Assembly (NCBI GenBank): GCA_002751075.1
Contig: NAOQ01000122.1
Span: 110,247 to 131,583 of the forward strand
Reading direction: 5' to 3'
From: Ichthyophonus hoferi
Lineage: Eukaryota; Opisthokonta; Ichthyosporea; Ichthyophonida; Ichthyophonidae
DNA: 21,337 bases
Below the pieces are notes generated by a model. That model did no database searches. It was not told the DNA's origin and worked only from the letters and a program-made list of their open reading frames with translations. Numbering within the stretch: the first letter of the stretch is position 1; every line of letters starts with the position of its first letter. Position numbers and translations under genes: made by a program. This document shows positions 1 through 9,130 of the stretch, piece after piece.

Positions 1-2100
1 AAATTGATTACTATTCGCTGAGCCAATAACGTCTTAATGCCGTAAATTTATATTATGTATTAAAAAAAGTGATTACTTGCTCTAGGGATTAGACGTTTGC
101 TTACAAGTTAATTGTAACTTTCTGATAATATTATTGTATACAATGTTTTAATATACAATTAATATTTTAATATATTTGACAGGCGAGTAAGACTTACTTC
201 TTATTTTAACTTTATAACGGTTTAACTAGTTAGTCCGGTTCGGGACTATAAGAATTGTGGGTCAGATAATTTGGTTTGACTCGCAAAATACCGTACAATG
301 GTTTCGTACCATATTATTAAGATCCTAATCCTGATAGGCGGTAAAATCTATGATATGTATATATTTTAAATATCAAAGGAGTTATACTTAAATGACAGAT
401 GGAAAAATACTTTCCCTTCAACAAATTGTGGCTGCGTGTATATAGCTACGGTATTATTATTGTTGGAAAAATAAAAATCGGACTCAACTAGTTGGCTGTC
501 TAGTCCAGTATCTAAATTATCTACTTCCAAATCTTTGACAGCTACAGACATCGTATAAAGCGCATAAACTAAACAGTGGAAGTTAGGCTGACAACTATGA
601 ATAGTCCTTTTTATTGGTTGTTTTTGTCCTTTTTATCTCAATCCTGATCATTCAATATTAATATATGTTTATTTAAATGGCTCTTTAGACAACTACTTCA
701 TTGGTTTAACTACTCGCATAAAATACACTGACAAATCAATCTACCAGGGTGATAATTATTATGCAAATCAAAAAAGCTGTGCAATTACCCGATCACAAAA
801 ATTGATCTGTTATCTGTAAAAGAAACATTGACTGCGGAAGGCAGCAGAACGGTGGCCATGGAAGTCGAGGAACACACTAAGGAGTGTGTACCTAACAACC
901 CACATGCTTTAGCTCCAGCAAATTAGTAAATACTATTGACCTTGACTGTCCAAGTGTCTTTGCATAGGGGATCCCAAAACTACTTCAGACACTGAGGCGC
1001 AATGTGTACAATCGGTACATTACCAGTGCGGGATTTACCTCAGGATAAAATTCAGTATATTGGGTAACAGAATCAATTCACATTGTGTCAAATTGGGGAT
1101 CCTTTGGTATTACGACTAGCATCTGTTGTACCGAGTTCTATAAGACTGTAGTCGTCAGGTAAAGGGCGGAATAAAGCTCTAAGCTAGCTGTCCTTGAATC
1201 TCCCTCTCTCTACCATTGGCTGGTCCTATTTTGATAGATTATTTTGAATCGCTGTTTAACACCAATAGCTTAACACAAATAGATGATATAATCTAACTGA
1301 GCAAAAAACTAACTTCAGGAGCTTTAAATATACTTTGTTACTAAACAGATTGTTCGTTCAATATAATCTATGCGCTTCTTATTTTATTTTGTGCAGTTGT
1401 CAAAGATTTTGAAGTAAATAATTCAGATACTCTACTGGAACGTCAACTAGTTGAGTCTGATTTTCATTCTTCCAACGATAATAATACCGTAGCGATATAT
1501 ATACACAGCTACAATTGGATTGTAGTTATTATTACATACCGTCGGGTCACAAGTTGAAACCCCCATATATCTATTGATCAACATAGAGATATTCAAGAGC
1601 GGCTAATTAGAGCTAGTTACTGTTAAATATTAGAAAGTAATTAATTAAACATATAGAAAAACTGCATGACAATTTATCCTATACATTTTATGAATTTATA
1701 TAATGAAAAACAACGCCAATTATTACTTGAAGTTTACTTATCTTAACTGTAACTATCTATTTACCCAATTATTGATAAATATAAACGCACCAACTATTGG
1801 TCATATATACTTTTATGCTTTTCTTTACCGGAAGATTAGTCAGTTTTAGCATCTTTTTATTCAAATACTTAGTTCAAACGATAAACTATCATTGGTACAC
1901 CAATCTTCTAAATATTTTCCAACCTCATGAAAACAACAGGAACATTTCAACAATCATTTATGGTTTTTTTCGTTCTACTTAAAAAACGTATAATAATTAT
2001 TTTATAATTTTGCTTTAAAAGGATTTTTTTTAAAAGAAAATCGCATGTTTTTGTTTAGTTTATTTTTATCAGCCAGCTTAAGCTAATTAGCCTATGCTGC
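1..2100. other. Left-hand spacer without an intact gene
   Basis: AT-rich sequence with stops in every frame and no recognisable domain. Two recognisable pieces of structure stand out. One is an inverted repeat of about 150 bp (421-570 and 1368-1527), listed separately. The other is a less AT-rich stretch at about 840-1170 that looks like decayed coding sequence and weakly resembles 3680-3785. I see no RNA gene here. Confidence 0.6.
421..1527. repeat. Inverted repeat pair, arms of about 150 bp
   Basis: The left arm is about 421-570 (read on the minus strand) and the right arm about 1368-1527 (plus strand), separated by about 800 bp. By eye they match at roughly 85% over the central 125 bp. 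Read outward, both translate to a related peptide: the left arm gives QLVESDFYFSNNNNTVAIY and the right arm QLVESDFHSSNDNNTVAIY. Just inside this, both share an AG before (C/T)TGTCAAAGAT, which looks like an old splice acceptor, and a TATGCGCTT block. The left arm is open for 61 codons (551 down to 366); the right arm is not open as far. The pair could be the ends of a small non-autonomous foldback element, or two inverted copies of an exon from a lost gene. I do not recognise the peptide. Confidence 0.55.
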
Positions 2101-2113
2101 TCTTACAGAGTAA

Positions 2114-2155
2114 TTGGCTTTAATATGTTAGTATCTATTGGTTTCTATATATAAG
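2114..2155 (+). promoter_or_regulatory. Probable core promoter of the LITAF-like gene
   Basis: An A/T run reading TATATATAAG at 2146-2155 lies about 95 bp before the ATG at 2251. Two inverted CCAAT boxes (ATTGG) lie just upstream, near 2114 and 2137. The order and spacing suit a TATA-type promoter. In such AT-rich DNA a chance match is quite possible. Confidence 0.4.
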
Positions 2156-2250
2156 TTGGGTCTACTCGCGAGTATACAAACCATCCATTGTAAAGTTGAT
2201 GTCGTTATTATCTATTATTTATTTATATTTTGTTTGCGTTGCTAAATAGT

Positions 2251-2646
2251 ATGAATCCCCAAAACGAAGGACACCCCGGTGCTAATTTTTACTATGGCGT
2301 GGCTCCACCAGTCCAACAACAAACATACTACCCAGTTCCTGTCAGTAGTATGAATCCCCAAGATGCAAGACATCCCGGTAATGACCCTTACTCTGGTGTC
2401 ACTCCCCAAGTCCAATCACAAACGTATTACCCAGCTCCTGTCAGTAGTACGAATCCCCAAGATGAAAGACACCCTGGTAATAACCTTTACCCTGGTGTTA
2501 CTCCACCAGTCCAGCCACAAACGTATTACCTAGCTCCTGTCAGTAGTACGAATCCTCAAGATGAAAGACACCCTGGTAATAACCTTTACCCTGGTGTTAC
2601 TCCACCAGTCCAACCACAAACGTATTACCCAGCTCCTGCTCAACCG
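2251..2646 (+). repeat. Four in-frame 99-bp tandem repeats in the LITAF-like gene
   Basis: The units are 2251-2349, 2350-2448, 2449-2547 and 2548-2646. Each encodes 33 residues of the form (M/T)NPQxxxHPGxxxYxGVxPxVQxQTYYxxP. Units 3 and 4 differ at only 3 of their first 90 bases, while units 1 and 2 are more diverged, which points to a recent duplication at the 3' end of the array. The last three residues of unit 4 (AQP) leave the pattern. Confidence 0.9.
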
Positions 2647-3144
2647 AATACCAACAGCTATTATACAAGTAGCTCTTACCCTGCCGTACAGCCTAGTGCA
2701 CCCATAACAGCGCCCGGCTACAAAGGATGTAATCCCATCGACTATAGCAAAACACCTGCAGTTCCTAATGGCACGCAGAACATGCCTCCTAGTAGTGAAG
2801 GCTCCACATCCTTGGCCAAAGAAAAGCCAAACCAAGAAGCTGCTCCTCCTCCCGCGTATTCCGCCGAGGGTAAGGCAAACATTGAACCTGAGGTTAAAGC
2901 TATTGTACTACAACAACCAACCAGTCACGTACCCCAGATTCTTTACTGCCCCAATTGTAAAGGGAACTCTCAATCTACTGTTACCTATCATACTAGTACT
3001 AGCACATATGTTGCAAGTGGTATTTGCTTCTTCTTTGGTTGCTGGCCCTGTTGCATCTTTCCGTTTATTAGTGACTCTTTCCAGAGGGCAGAACATTTTT
3101 GCCCAACTTGCCACTACGGGCTAGGTGCTCATGAACCTTTTTAA
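2251..3144 (+). CDS. LITAF-like (SIMPLE domain) membrane protein with Pro/Gln/Tyr-rich repeats
   Basis: Single-exon gene, 297 residues from the first ATG (2251); the frame stays open 21 bases upstream but has no earlier ATG. Residues 1-132 are four tandem 33-residue repeats rich in Pro, Gln and Tyr. A PSAP motif lies at 148-151 and a PPAY motif at 200-203. The C-terminal LITAF domain (about 225-297) has the split zinc knuckle CPNC (233-236) and HFCPTC (Cys284, Cys287). Between them is a Cys/Phe/Trp-rich hydrophobic stretch (about 252-273), which in this family inserts into one leaflet of the membrane. LITAF proteins are monotopic proteins of late endosomes and lysosomes. In the animal protein, PPxY binds NEDD4-type WW domains and P(S/T)AP binds TSG101 of ESCRT-I, so a role in endosomal sorting is likely here by inference. 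The repeats are unusual, because animal LITAF is about 160 residues. Domain identity is confident; the exact function is not. Confidence 0.88.
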   Translation: MNPQNEGHPGANFYYGVAPPVQQQTYYPVPVSSMNPQDARHPGNDPYSGVTPQVQSQTYYPAPVSSTNPQDERHPGNNLYPGVTPPVQPQTYYLAPVSSTNPQDERHPGNNLYPGVTPPVQPQTYYPAPAQPNTNSYYTSSSYPAVQPSAPITAPGYKGCNPIDYSKTPAVPNGTQNMPPSSEGSTSLAKEKPNQEAAPPPAYSAEGKANIEPEVKAIVLQQPTSHVPQILYCPNCKGNSQSTVTYHTSTSTYVASGICFFFGCWPCCIFPFISDSFQRAEHFCPTCHYGLGAHEPF

Positions 3145-3291
3145 TATTGCAGTTGAAAAAATTAAAAGTTAGTGCCATTTATTGGCGTGCGATAATTTTA
3201 TTCCACAGAAAAGGTTTCTTTTAAAGCTCAATATTATACTCAATATTGTATATCTGGAGTATGTACAAGTATAACCCAGGTCTGCCTTAGT

Positions 3292-3297
3292 AATAAA
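3292..3297 (+). terminator. Possible polyadenylation signal of the LITAF-like gene
   Basis: An AATAAA hexamer lies about 150 bp after the stop codon at 3142-3144. No cleavage site can be read from sequence alone, and the hexamer is common in AT-rich DNA. Confidence 0.25.
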
Positions 3298-3299
3298 AA

Positions 3300-4402
3300 C
3301 CGTATAACCTTTTGCTGCAACATCCTTAATCACAGATAAATGCGTAAGAAAATTAGATCCAAGCCCAGATTGGTGTTAACTAGAAAGTTAGCACGTATAC
3401 GATAACCGGTGTTCAATTCGCTCACTCATTCAGAAGTCAGAAATTTACATAGAGACATAGTTCCACATAATGAACAATCACATTGTGCGATTTCCACATT
3501 TGCACCCCAGCGCATTAAAGCATCTATCCTTTCTAAGTTAGTTACCTAGAGAGTTGGATATGGGCCTTCAATAGAGCCTCTAGCACAACAACTGAGTCTT
3601 AAAGACAGATCTAATCAAGCACCTACCACGGACACTGGTCAAACAACAATAACCACTACCAGTTATGAAATTGGAGATCCCGACAACTGTGTACAAGTCA
3701 AATAGAACTGACACAAATTTTAATACCTTTATAGAGTATTGCTAACAGACTCAAGAATTCCCAATCTGCCTCAGAAACCTTTTTATACTTCTTAGAGAAA
3801 ACATTTTTTACACAAACTGCTTCAGAACTCAGCATTAATTAGGTAATTATATTTATAGTCACTTAACCTGTGTTTGTGCATGTAACTACATGTCAAAATG
3901 GGAATATTTGAATAAGTTGGGTATTTCTTTGTACAATGTTACAACTGTTAACTCCGATGGAGCACATCAACCGATTAGCTGGCAACAAGTAGATCATGTA
4001 TTGATTCAATATTAGTTTTGACGTTCTCAATCAGAGATGATTTGTCAATATAACAATATCCAGCTATTTTCCCAGAATAGATATGCAATAATAATTGCCA
4101 ATAATATTATATATAAGCTATAAAGAAATACCTAAATTTAATTAAGCATTCCTGTTGTGACACACCCTTGGCCTAGGCGGATTACTTCACCTAGGACATA
4201 AAAAATATGAAAAAGGAAAATGAAAAGAACCTTGGCATGGTGATCAGTACATAGCTGCAGGCTTGCGGTTCACTAAATGAACGAGATAAGTCCCGATGAC
4301 ATTCAGAAGTAACTGACATATGGCACCCAATGAGAAAAAAAAGTAAGACAGTTGTTCACCACACTCCATCCATGCTCTATGTTTCTGCTCGCTCTCTCTC
4401 TG

Positions 4403-4433
<31 letters not shown>

Positions 4434-4950
4434 CTTCTAGCGGTTGACGACTGAGATGATATGGTGGGTATTGTCCAGTTATTTTACCTTGGCTCCACTT
4501 CGAAGCTGTAAATGTTAATAGTTCAAATGCAGATTTGAAAACAGTGTAGGTGCAATAAAATTTAGTCTCCACACGTAGAGGTCAGTGGATGGATGTAGAG
4601 TTTAGGTGAAGTGTTTTCGGCACTTGTGGAGCGTCGACTTAATAGAATTGCCAGGTTTTTTGACCATGATAAATTATATAAGCTTTCTTTGCTACCATAG
4701 TGGGAATAATAAGTGGAGACACGAGCGTTTCGTTCCTGTGACCTATAGTTGTTTAGAAGGAGAGATGATACCAAACGTGTCCCTATTTGGATAGGTCATT
4801 GGCTAGCTCGTTCATGTAAGTGCTTGCAACTACGTATCGACAGAACAATTTAAAATAAGTGTTCACTCGAAGCTAGCGGTCTTGCTACACAAAGGAATAA
4901 GCTACAAGAAATTTATTATTTAAAGGCTTTAGTTCCAACAGTTTATAATA
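3300..4950. other. Spacer between the LITAF-like gene and the duplicated segment
   Basis: No gene that I can support. Around 3600-3730 there is a short coding-looking stretch rich in Thr codons, broken by stops, and 3680-3785 weakly resembles 970-1100 in the same orientation. A GGCTCT-type microsatellite lies at 4401-4434. The open frames near 4303-4572 and 4562-4794 owe their length to the microsatellite or to chance and show no domain. Confidence 0.55.
4401..4434. repeat. Hexanucleotide microsatellite (TGGCTC)n
   Basis: Five full TGGCTC units plus TGGC, preceded by a short CT run (4391-4400). On the minus strand it reads as alternating Arg-Ala codons in a small open frame, which is a product of the repeat rather than evidence for a gene. 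Confidence 0.9.
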
Positions 4951-5058
4951 ATTTTTTCTTTATAAATCTATTTCTATTCATCATTGATAAAGCATCTCCA
5001 ACTTAGCACTTAGCATTAAACTTTCAGTTAGTCTAAATGCCATGTATTTTAAAAAGGG

Positions 5059-6143
5059 GGCTCACAGAGGTGATTGGCTACTGAATATAACACCATAAAA
5101 ATAAAGCTTATTTCGCCAATCATTATGTGCTTTTCCAATGAAGACTTGTAACGTACTAGGTGTAGAGCTAATAAGAGTGTTCGTCAGTTTTTCACTGAGA
5201 ATAAAAGTTAAATAAAGGAATAATATTTAAGGTACACGTGTGCAATAATTTGGCATAGTTGGTGTTGACATAACATTCAGATATTAATAACAATATCAAG
5301 GCCAAGAGTTAGAAAGTGCGATATTTTACAATCTGAAATTCATTTATTGGTTAGTGATAATTATTGGCCAGGATCGTTAGCCGCACATATTTCATCTGCA
5401 TTCGTTCTCCAAACAAACATTATATACTAGGGTGGTTACATAGATATAGTTCTAGATTTTCGTTCATTTATTGTTTTTTTTTTTTAATAACCGCTAAAGA
5501 AAAAAAGAAAAAAAGAAGAAAAAAAATATGATTTTGCTTTCCATACAATCTCTTCCTCTTTCTTTTTAACTTATACTCACTTTACTTGTGCTTTGGAGCT
5601 TTCTATTGGTTTCTGAGTTGGAGATTAGGTCAGTTATGCGCACTTTATACATATATATATAATGGCACAATAGATAAGAAAATAGAAAGAAAGTTCAGTC
5701 GGCGTGCTACTTCTCAAAAAAATTATCACTGAGAGTTAGGCTTGTACTTGATTATCTACACTGCCTTTATACCCTAATAATTTCTTTTAGTCATCCACAC
5801 TAATAATGCTCTATTACAACGATATACTCATGCTGTGACTATCAACCGATATTGTAAAGCTTCCCTTAGTACCTTTTATGGGGCTATGTTTTTGGCAAAA
5901 ACGAGTTAGTGTGTTTAGATTAACCTAGTACACGTAGCTATAACTCTATAGTTCAATATACCCACTTAAAAGTGGCATGAATTGGGAAATATATATATAT
6001 ATATTTTTTCAATAACCAGCTCCTCTGGCAGTAGTAAATATATTTTATAGAATCCAGTCTAAGGATTTTGCAGAAGGAGGGTTTCTTCATAAATTTCTTA
6101 TTCCTGTCAAAATGCAGAGTTAACTTACATTTTCTTGGACATC
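5059..6143 (+). promoter_or_regulatory. Upstream region of the truncated zinc-finger gene, conserved with its paralogue
   Basis: Blocks shared almost base for base with the region 5' of the sirtuin gene: an inverted CCAAT block (about 5059-5089), a CACGTG E-box (5235-5240), TTATTGGCCAGGATCGTTAG (5361-5380), GGTCAGTTATGCGCACTTTA (starting about 5628) and TTGATTATCTACACTGCCTT (starting about 5748). A purine-rich tract lies near 5496-5526. The copy therefore kept its promoter when it was made. Whether the blocks bind anything is inference. Confidence 0.45.
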
Positions 6144-6888
6144 ATGCCTACAATCTTTGAACCCGCTGAGGGAGATCGTTTTGCCGTCGAGCCCCTCACT
6201 ACCTGTCCCCACGAACAGGCGCATCCCCATAAACCAATGTCTTCGGCTGAGGTTGCCAAGTTGTTGGAGCAGGGCTGTCGTGTATGTGATGATAAGACAG
6301 AAAATTGGCTCTGTATGAACTGCAATGGAGTAATGTGTTCTAGGTAGGTGTTAGTGTTAATAGCATTATTGTTTTATGTGTGTACGTGTGGAAAGTGGGA
6401 GGGAGTTTAGAAAGGGGAATGTATATACTATAAGAGCTGGGGAGAGGGCTATAGTGGATGAGTGATTTCACATGAATTTAAATAACATAGCATAAAAGAA
6501 ATTGCCATTGTTATAGATATATACATATGTGTATGCCAGCGAAAGAAACTGGATGCTTAGTAGTATCTGCAATTATGTCAAAGTATTTGACCGTGACCAT
6601 CAACCAAACAGGTACGTTAATGGCCACATGTTTGCTCATGTGCTGTGCTCTGGAGAACACACTCCAGAATGTCAATATGCTATATCATTCTCCGACCTTT
6701 CCACCTGGTGTTTCGAGTGTGACTCCTACATCACCAGCCCGCGTTTGAGGGAATTTTTAAAAACAGTTTGGGAGGCGAACAGGGCTAAGAAAGAGGGGGA
6801 TTTTTGTGGACCCAATGAGCGTGCTTGTGCAGATGCAGAGGTGCGTGAGGAACCTTGCAAAAGACAGGAAAGCGGGAAAGTATCGTAA
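6144..6888 (+). CDS. Stand-alone UBP-type zinc-finger protein, truncated paralogue of the sirtuin fusion
   Basis: Two exons, 6144-6343 and 6612-6888, with intron 6344-6611 (GTAGGT...CAG). They join in frame to 158 residues. Residues 21-107 are a ZnF-UBP domain with all expected Cys/His ligands (CPH at 21-23, C45/C48, C57/C60, C65, H72, H76, H83, C100/C103). The residues that in HDAC6 grip the ubiquitin C-terminal Gly-Gly are also present (Arg67 in SRY, Trp99, Tyr106). Compared with the full gene downstream, exon 2 has 13 extra codons (about residues 128-140). About 62 bases of the linker are missing, which shifts the frame and ends the protein at TAA 6886-6888, before any sirtuin domain. The homologous DNA runs on to the first sirtuin motif and stops. 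It is either a working ubiquitin-tail reader without an enzyme or a young pseudogene. The intact splice sites and ligands favour the former. Confidence 0.6.
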
Positions 6889-6925
6889 TATTATTGTAGT
6901 GTCTGGGGCAGGGATCTCTACCTCG

Positions 6926-7059
6926 GGTTCATTTTAAGTTATTAGATGACAACTATTCGTTCATAAAGTTGTGTTGAAATGGGGTGTTTTTTTAGTGTTA
7001 CTACAAAATACACTACAATTAGTACAAATCATAATAAATATGTATTTTTTTTACAATAA
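6926..7059. other. Junction between the two copies of the duplication
   Basis: About 135 bp of AT-rich DNA between the end of the upstream copy and the recognisable start of the downstream copy. It has at best weak similarity to 4821-4955. It may be the diverged far end of the duplicated segment, or filler added at the breakpoint. Confidence 0.5.
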
Positions 7060-9130
7060 AACTACTTTTCTTTCTATTTATTTTTTATAAAATCCTATCT
7101 CCAACTCAGTAACGTTAAACTTTTGGTTAGCTGTCTAAATGGAACGTATTTAAAAAAGAGGCTCACAGAGATGATTGGCTACTGAATATAGCACCATAAA
7201 GAGTAAAGCTTATTTCGCCAATCATTATGTTTCTCTAATGTAGCCTTGCAACATACTGGTGTAGAACTAATAAGAATGGCAGTCTATTTGTTTGTCATTG
7301 CTGATGAAAAGAAAATGAAATAAATAAATAATATTGAAGGTGCACGTGCACAATAGTTTAACGTTGTTGGTGTTGACATGAGACTCGGATATTATTAAGA
7401 ATATCATGGTCAAGAGTCAAAAAGTGTGATACTTTACAACCTGAGATTCACTTATTGGTTTTTGCTAATTATTGGCCAGGATCGTTAGCCGCCGCATATT
7501 TCGTCTGCATTCGTTCTCTAAACAAATATTATATATAGATATAGTTCTACATTTTGTAGTGTTGTTTTTTTATTAACCACAAAAGAAAAAACGAAAACGA
7601 AAAAAAGGTTCTTTTGTTTTCTATACAACCTCTTACTTTTTTCTTTTAAGTTACACTCACTTTACTTGTGCTTTAGAATTTTCTATTGGTTTCTGAGTCG
7701 GAGGTTAGGTCAGTTATGCGCACTTTATACATTATACATATACATATTATTCATATTCCTGCACGTAATATCTATAGGGTATAGACCTTATATATAACGG
7801 TACAGTAGCATAGATAAAAGAGAAAAAAAGCTTAAACGGCGTGCTGCTTCGCAAAAATAAAATCCCCGCTGTGAGATTGGGCTAATACTTGATTATCTAC
7901 ACTGCCTTTATACCCTAATGATTTCTTTTAGTTATCCACACTGCGTAATAATAATGCTCTATTGCATTATCTTTTACCATTAACAGATATTGTGAAGCAT
8001 TCCTTATTGCCTTTTATGGGGCTATGTTTTTGCCGGAAACATGAGTTTAGTGTATTTAGGGTAATCTAGTACATGTGGCTACAACTCTATAGGGAAATAT
8101 ACTCATTTAAAAGTGACTTGCATTGGGAAATGTTTTGTTTTTTTCAAATAACCAGTTCTTCTGGCAGTAGTAAATGTATTTTATAGAGTCCAGTCTAAGG
8201 ATTGTGCACAAGGAGGGTTTCTTCATAAATTTCTTATCCCTACCTCACTGCAGAGTTGACTTATATTTTCTTGGACATCATGTCTACAATCGTTGAAACC
8301 GCTAAGGGAGATCGTTTTGCCGTCGAACCCCTCACTACCTGCCCCCACGAACAGGCGCATCCCCATAAGCCAATGCCACAGGCTGAGGTTGCCAGATTGT
8401 TGGAGCAGGGCTGTCGTGTATGTGATGATAAGACAGAAAATTGGCTCTGTATGAACTGTAATGGAGTAATGTGTTCCAGGTAGGCGTTGGTATTTTTAGC
8501 ATTATTGATTTATATGTACATGTGTGGAAAATGGGAGGAGGTTTAAAAAGGGGAATGTATATATTATAGGAGAATGTGACCCTTAAGATAGGAAGTGATA
8601 TATATGTAAAAGAGCTAGGGATAGAGCTATAGTGGATGAGTGATTTCACATGAAGAAGTTAAATAGCATAGCATAAGGCAAATGTCATCGTTATAGATAT
8701 ATACATATATGTATATGCCAGCAAAATAAACTGGATGCTTAATAGTATCTGCAATTATGTCAAAGTATTTGACCGTGACTATCAACTAAATAGGTACGTC
8801 AATGGCCATATGTTTACTCATGTGCTGTGCTCCGGAGAACACACTCCAGATTGTCAATATGCTATATCATTCTCCGACCTTTCCACCTGGTGTTTCGAGT
8901 GTGACTCCTACATCACCAGCCCGAGTTTGAGGGAATTTTTGAAAACAGTTTGGGAGGCGAAAAGTGCTATGGAAGAGGCAGAGGTGCGTGAGGAGGCAAT
9001 GAAATCCGAGCATGCAATTACAGAGGTAACCAAAGAACCACACCCAGGACTGGCAACCCTCGCAAAAGATATAAAAGCGGGGAAGTATCGTAATATTATT
9101 GTAGTGACTGGGGCTGGGATTTCTACTTCG
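7060..9130 (+). repeat. Downstream copy of the ~2 kb partial tandem duplication
   Basis: Partner of 4955-6925. Non-coding parts differ visibly more than the zinc-finger exons. Within intron 1 this copy carries about 45 bases (near 8572-8615) that the other lacks. This copy is the 5' end of the complete sirtuin gene. Confidence 0.85.
7160..8279 (+). promoter_or_regulatory. Upstream region of the UBP-sirtuin gene, with blocks shared with the paralogue
   Basis: Conserved blocks: an inverted CCAAT block (about 7160-7190), CACGTG within a longer palindrome TGCACGTGCA (7341-7350), ATTATTGGCCAGGATCGTTA (from about 7468), GGTCAGTTATGCGCACTTTA (from about 7709) and TTGATTATCTACACTGCCTT (from about 7889). 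An acceptor-like CACTGCAG followed by AG sits about 28 bases before the ATG and is also present in the other copy, so a 5' UTR intron is possible. Confidence 0.45.

Larger units (their letters stand above)
4955..6925 (+). repeat. Upstream copy of a ~2 kb partial tandem duplication
   Basis: This segment matches 7060-9130 in the same orientation. It covers about 1.1 kb of upstream sequence, zinc-finger exon 1, intron 1, most of exon 2 and the first bases of the sirtuin domain. Similarity ends at about 6925, inside the codons for the sirtuin motif TGAGISTS, and the other copy starts about 135 bp later. A truncated first copy followed by a copy that continues into the whole gene is what a single tandem duplication with one breakpoint inside the gene would leave. 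The start (about 4955) is blurred by divergence. Confidence 0.85.

Noticed and set aside
232-252. Short stem with a GGTTCG loop resembling a tRNA T-arm
   Set aside because: No acceptor stem, D-arm or anticodon arm can be placed around it.
4303-4572. Minus-strand open frame with alternating Arg-Ala
   Set aside because: It is the GGCTCT microsatellite read in one frame, with no domain or conserved context.
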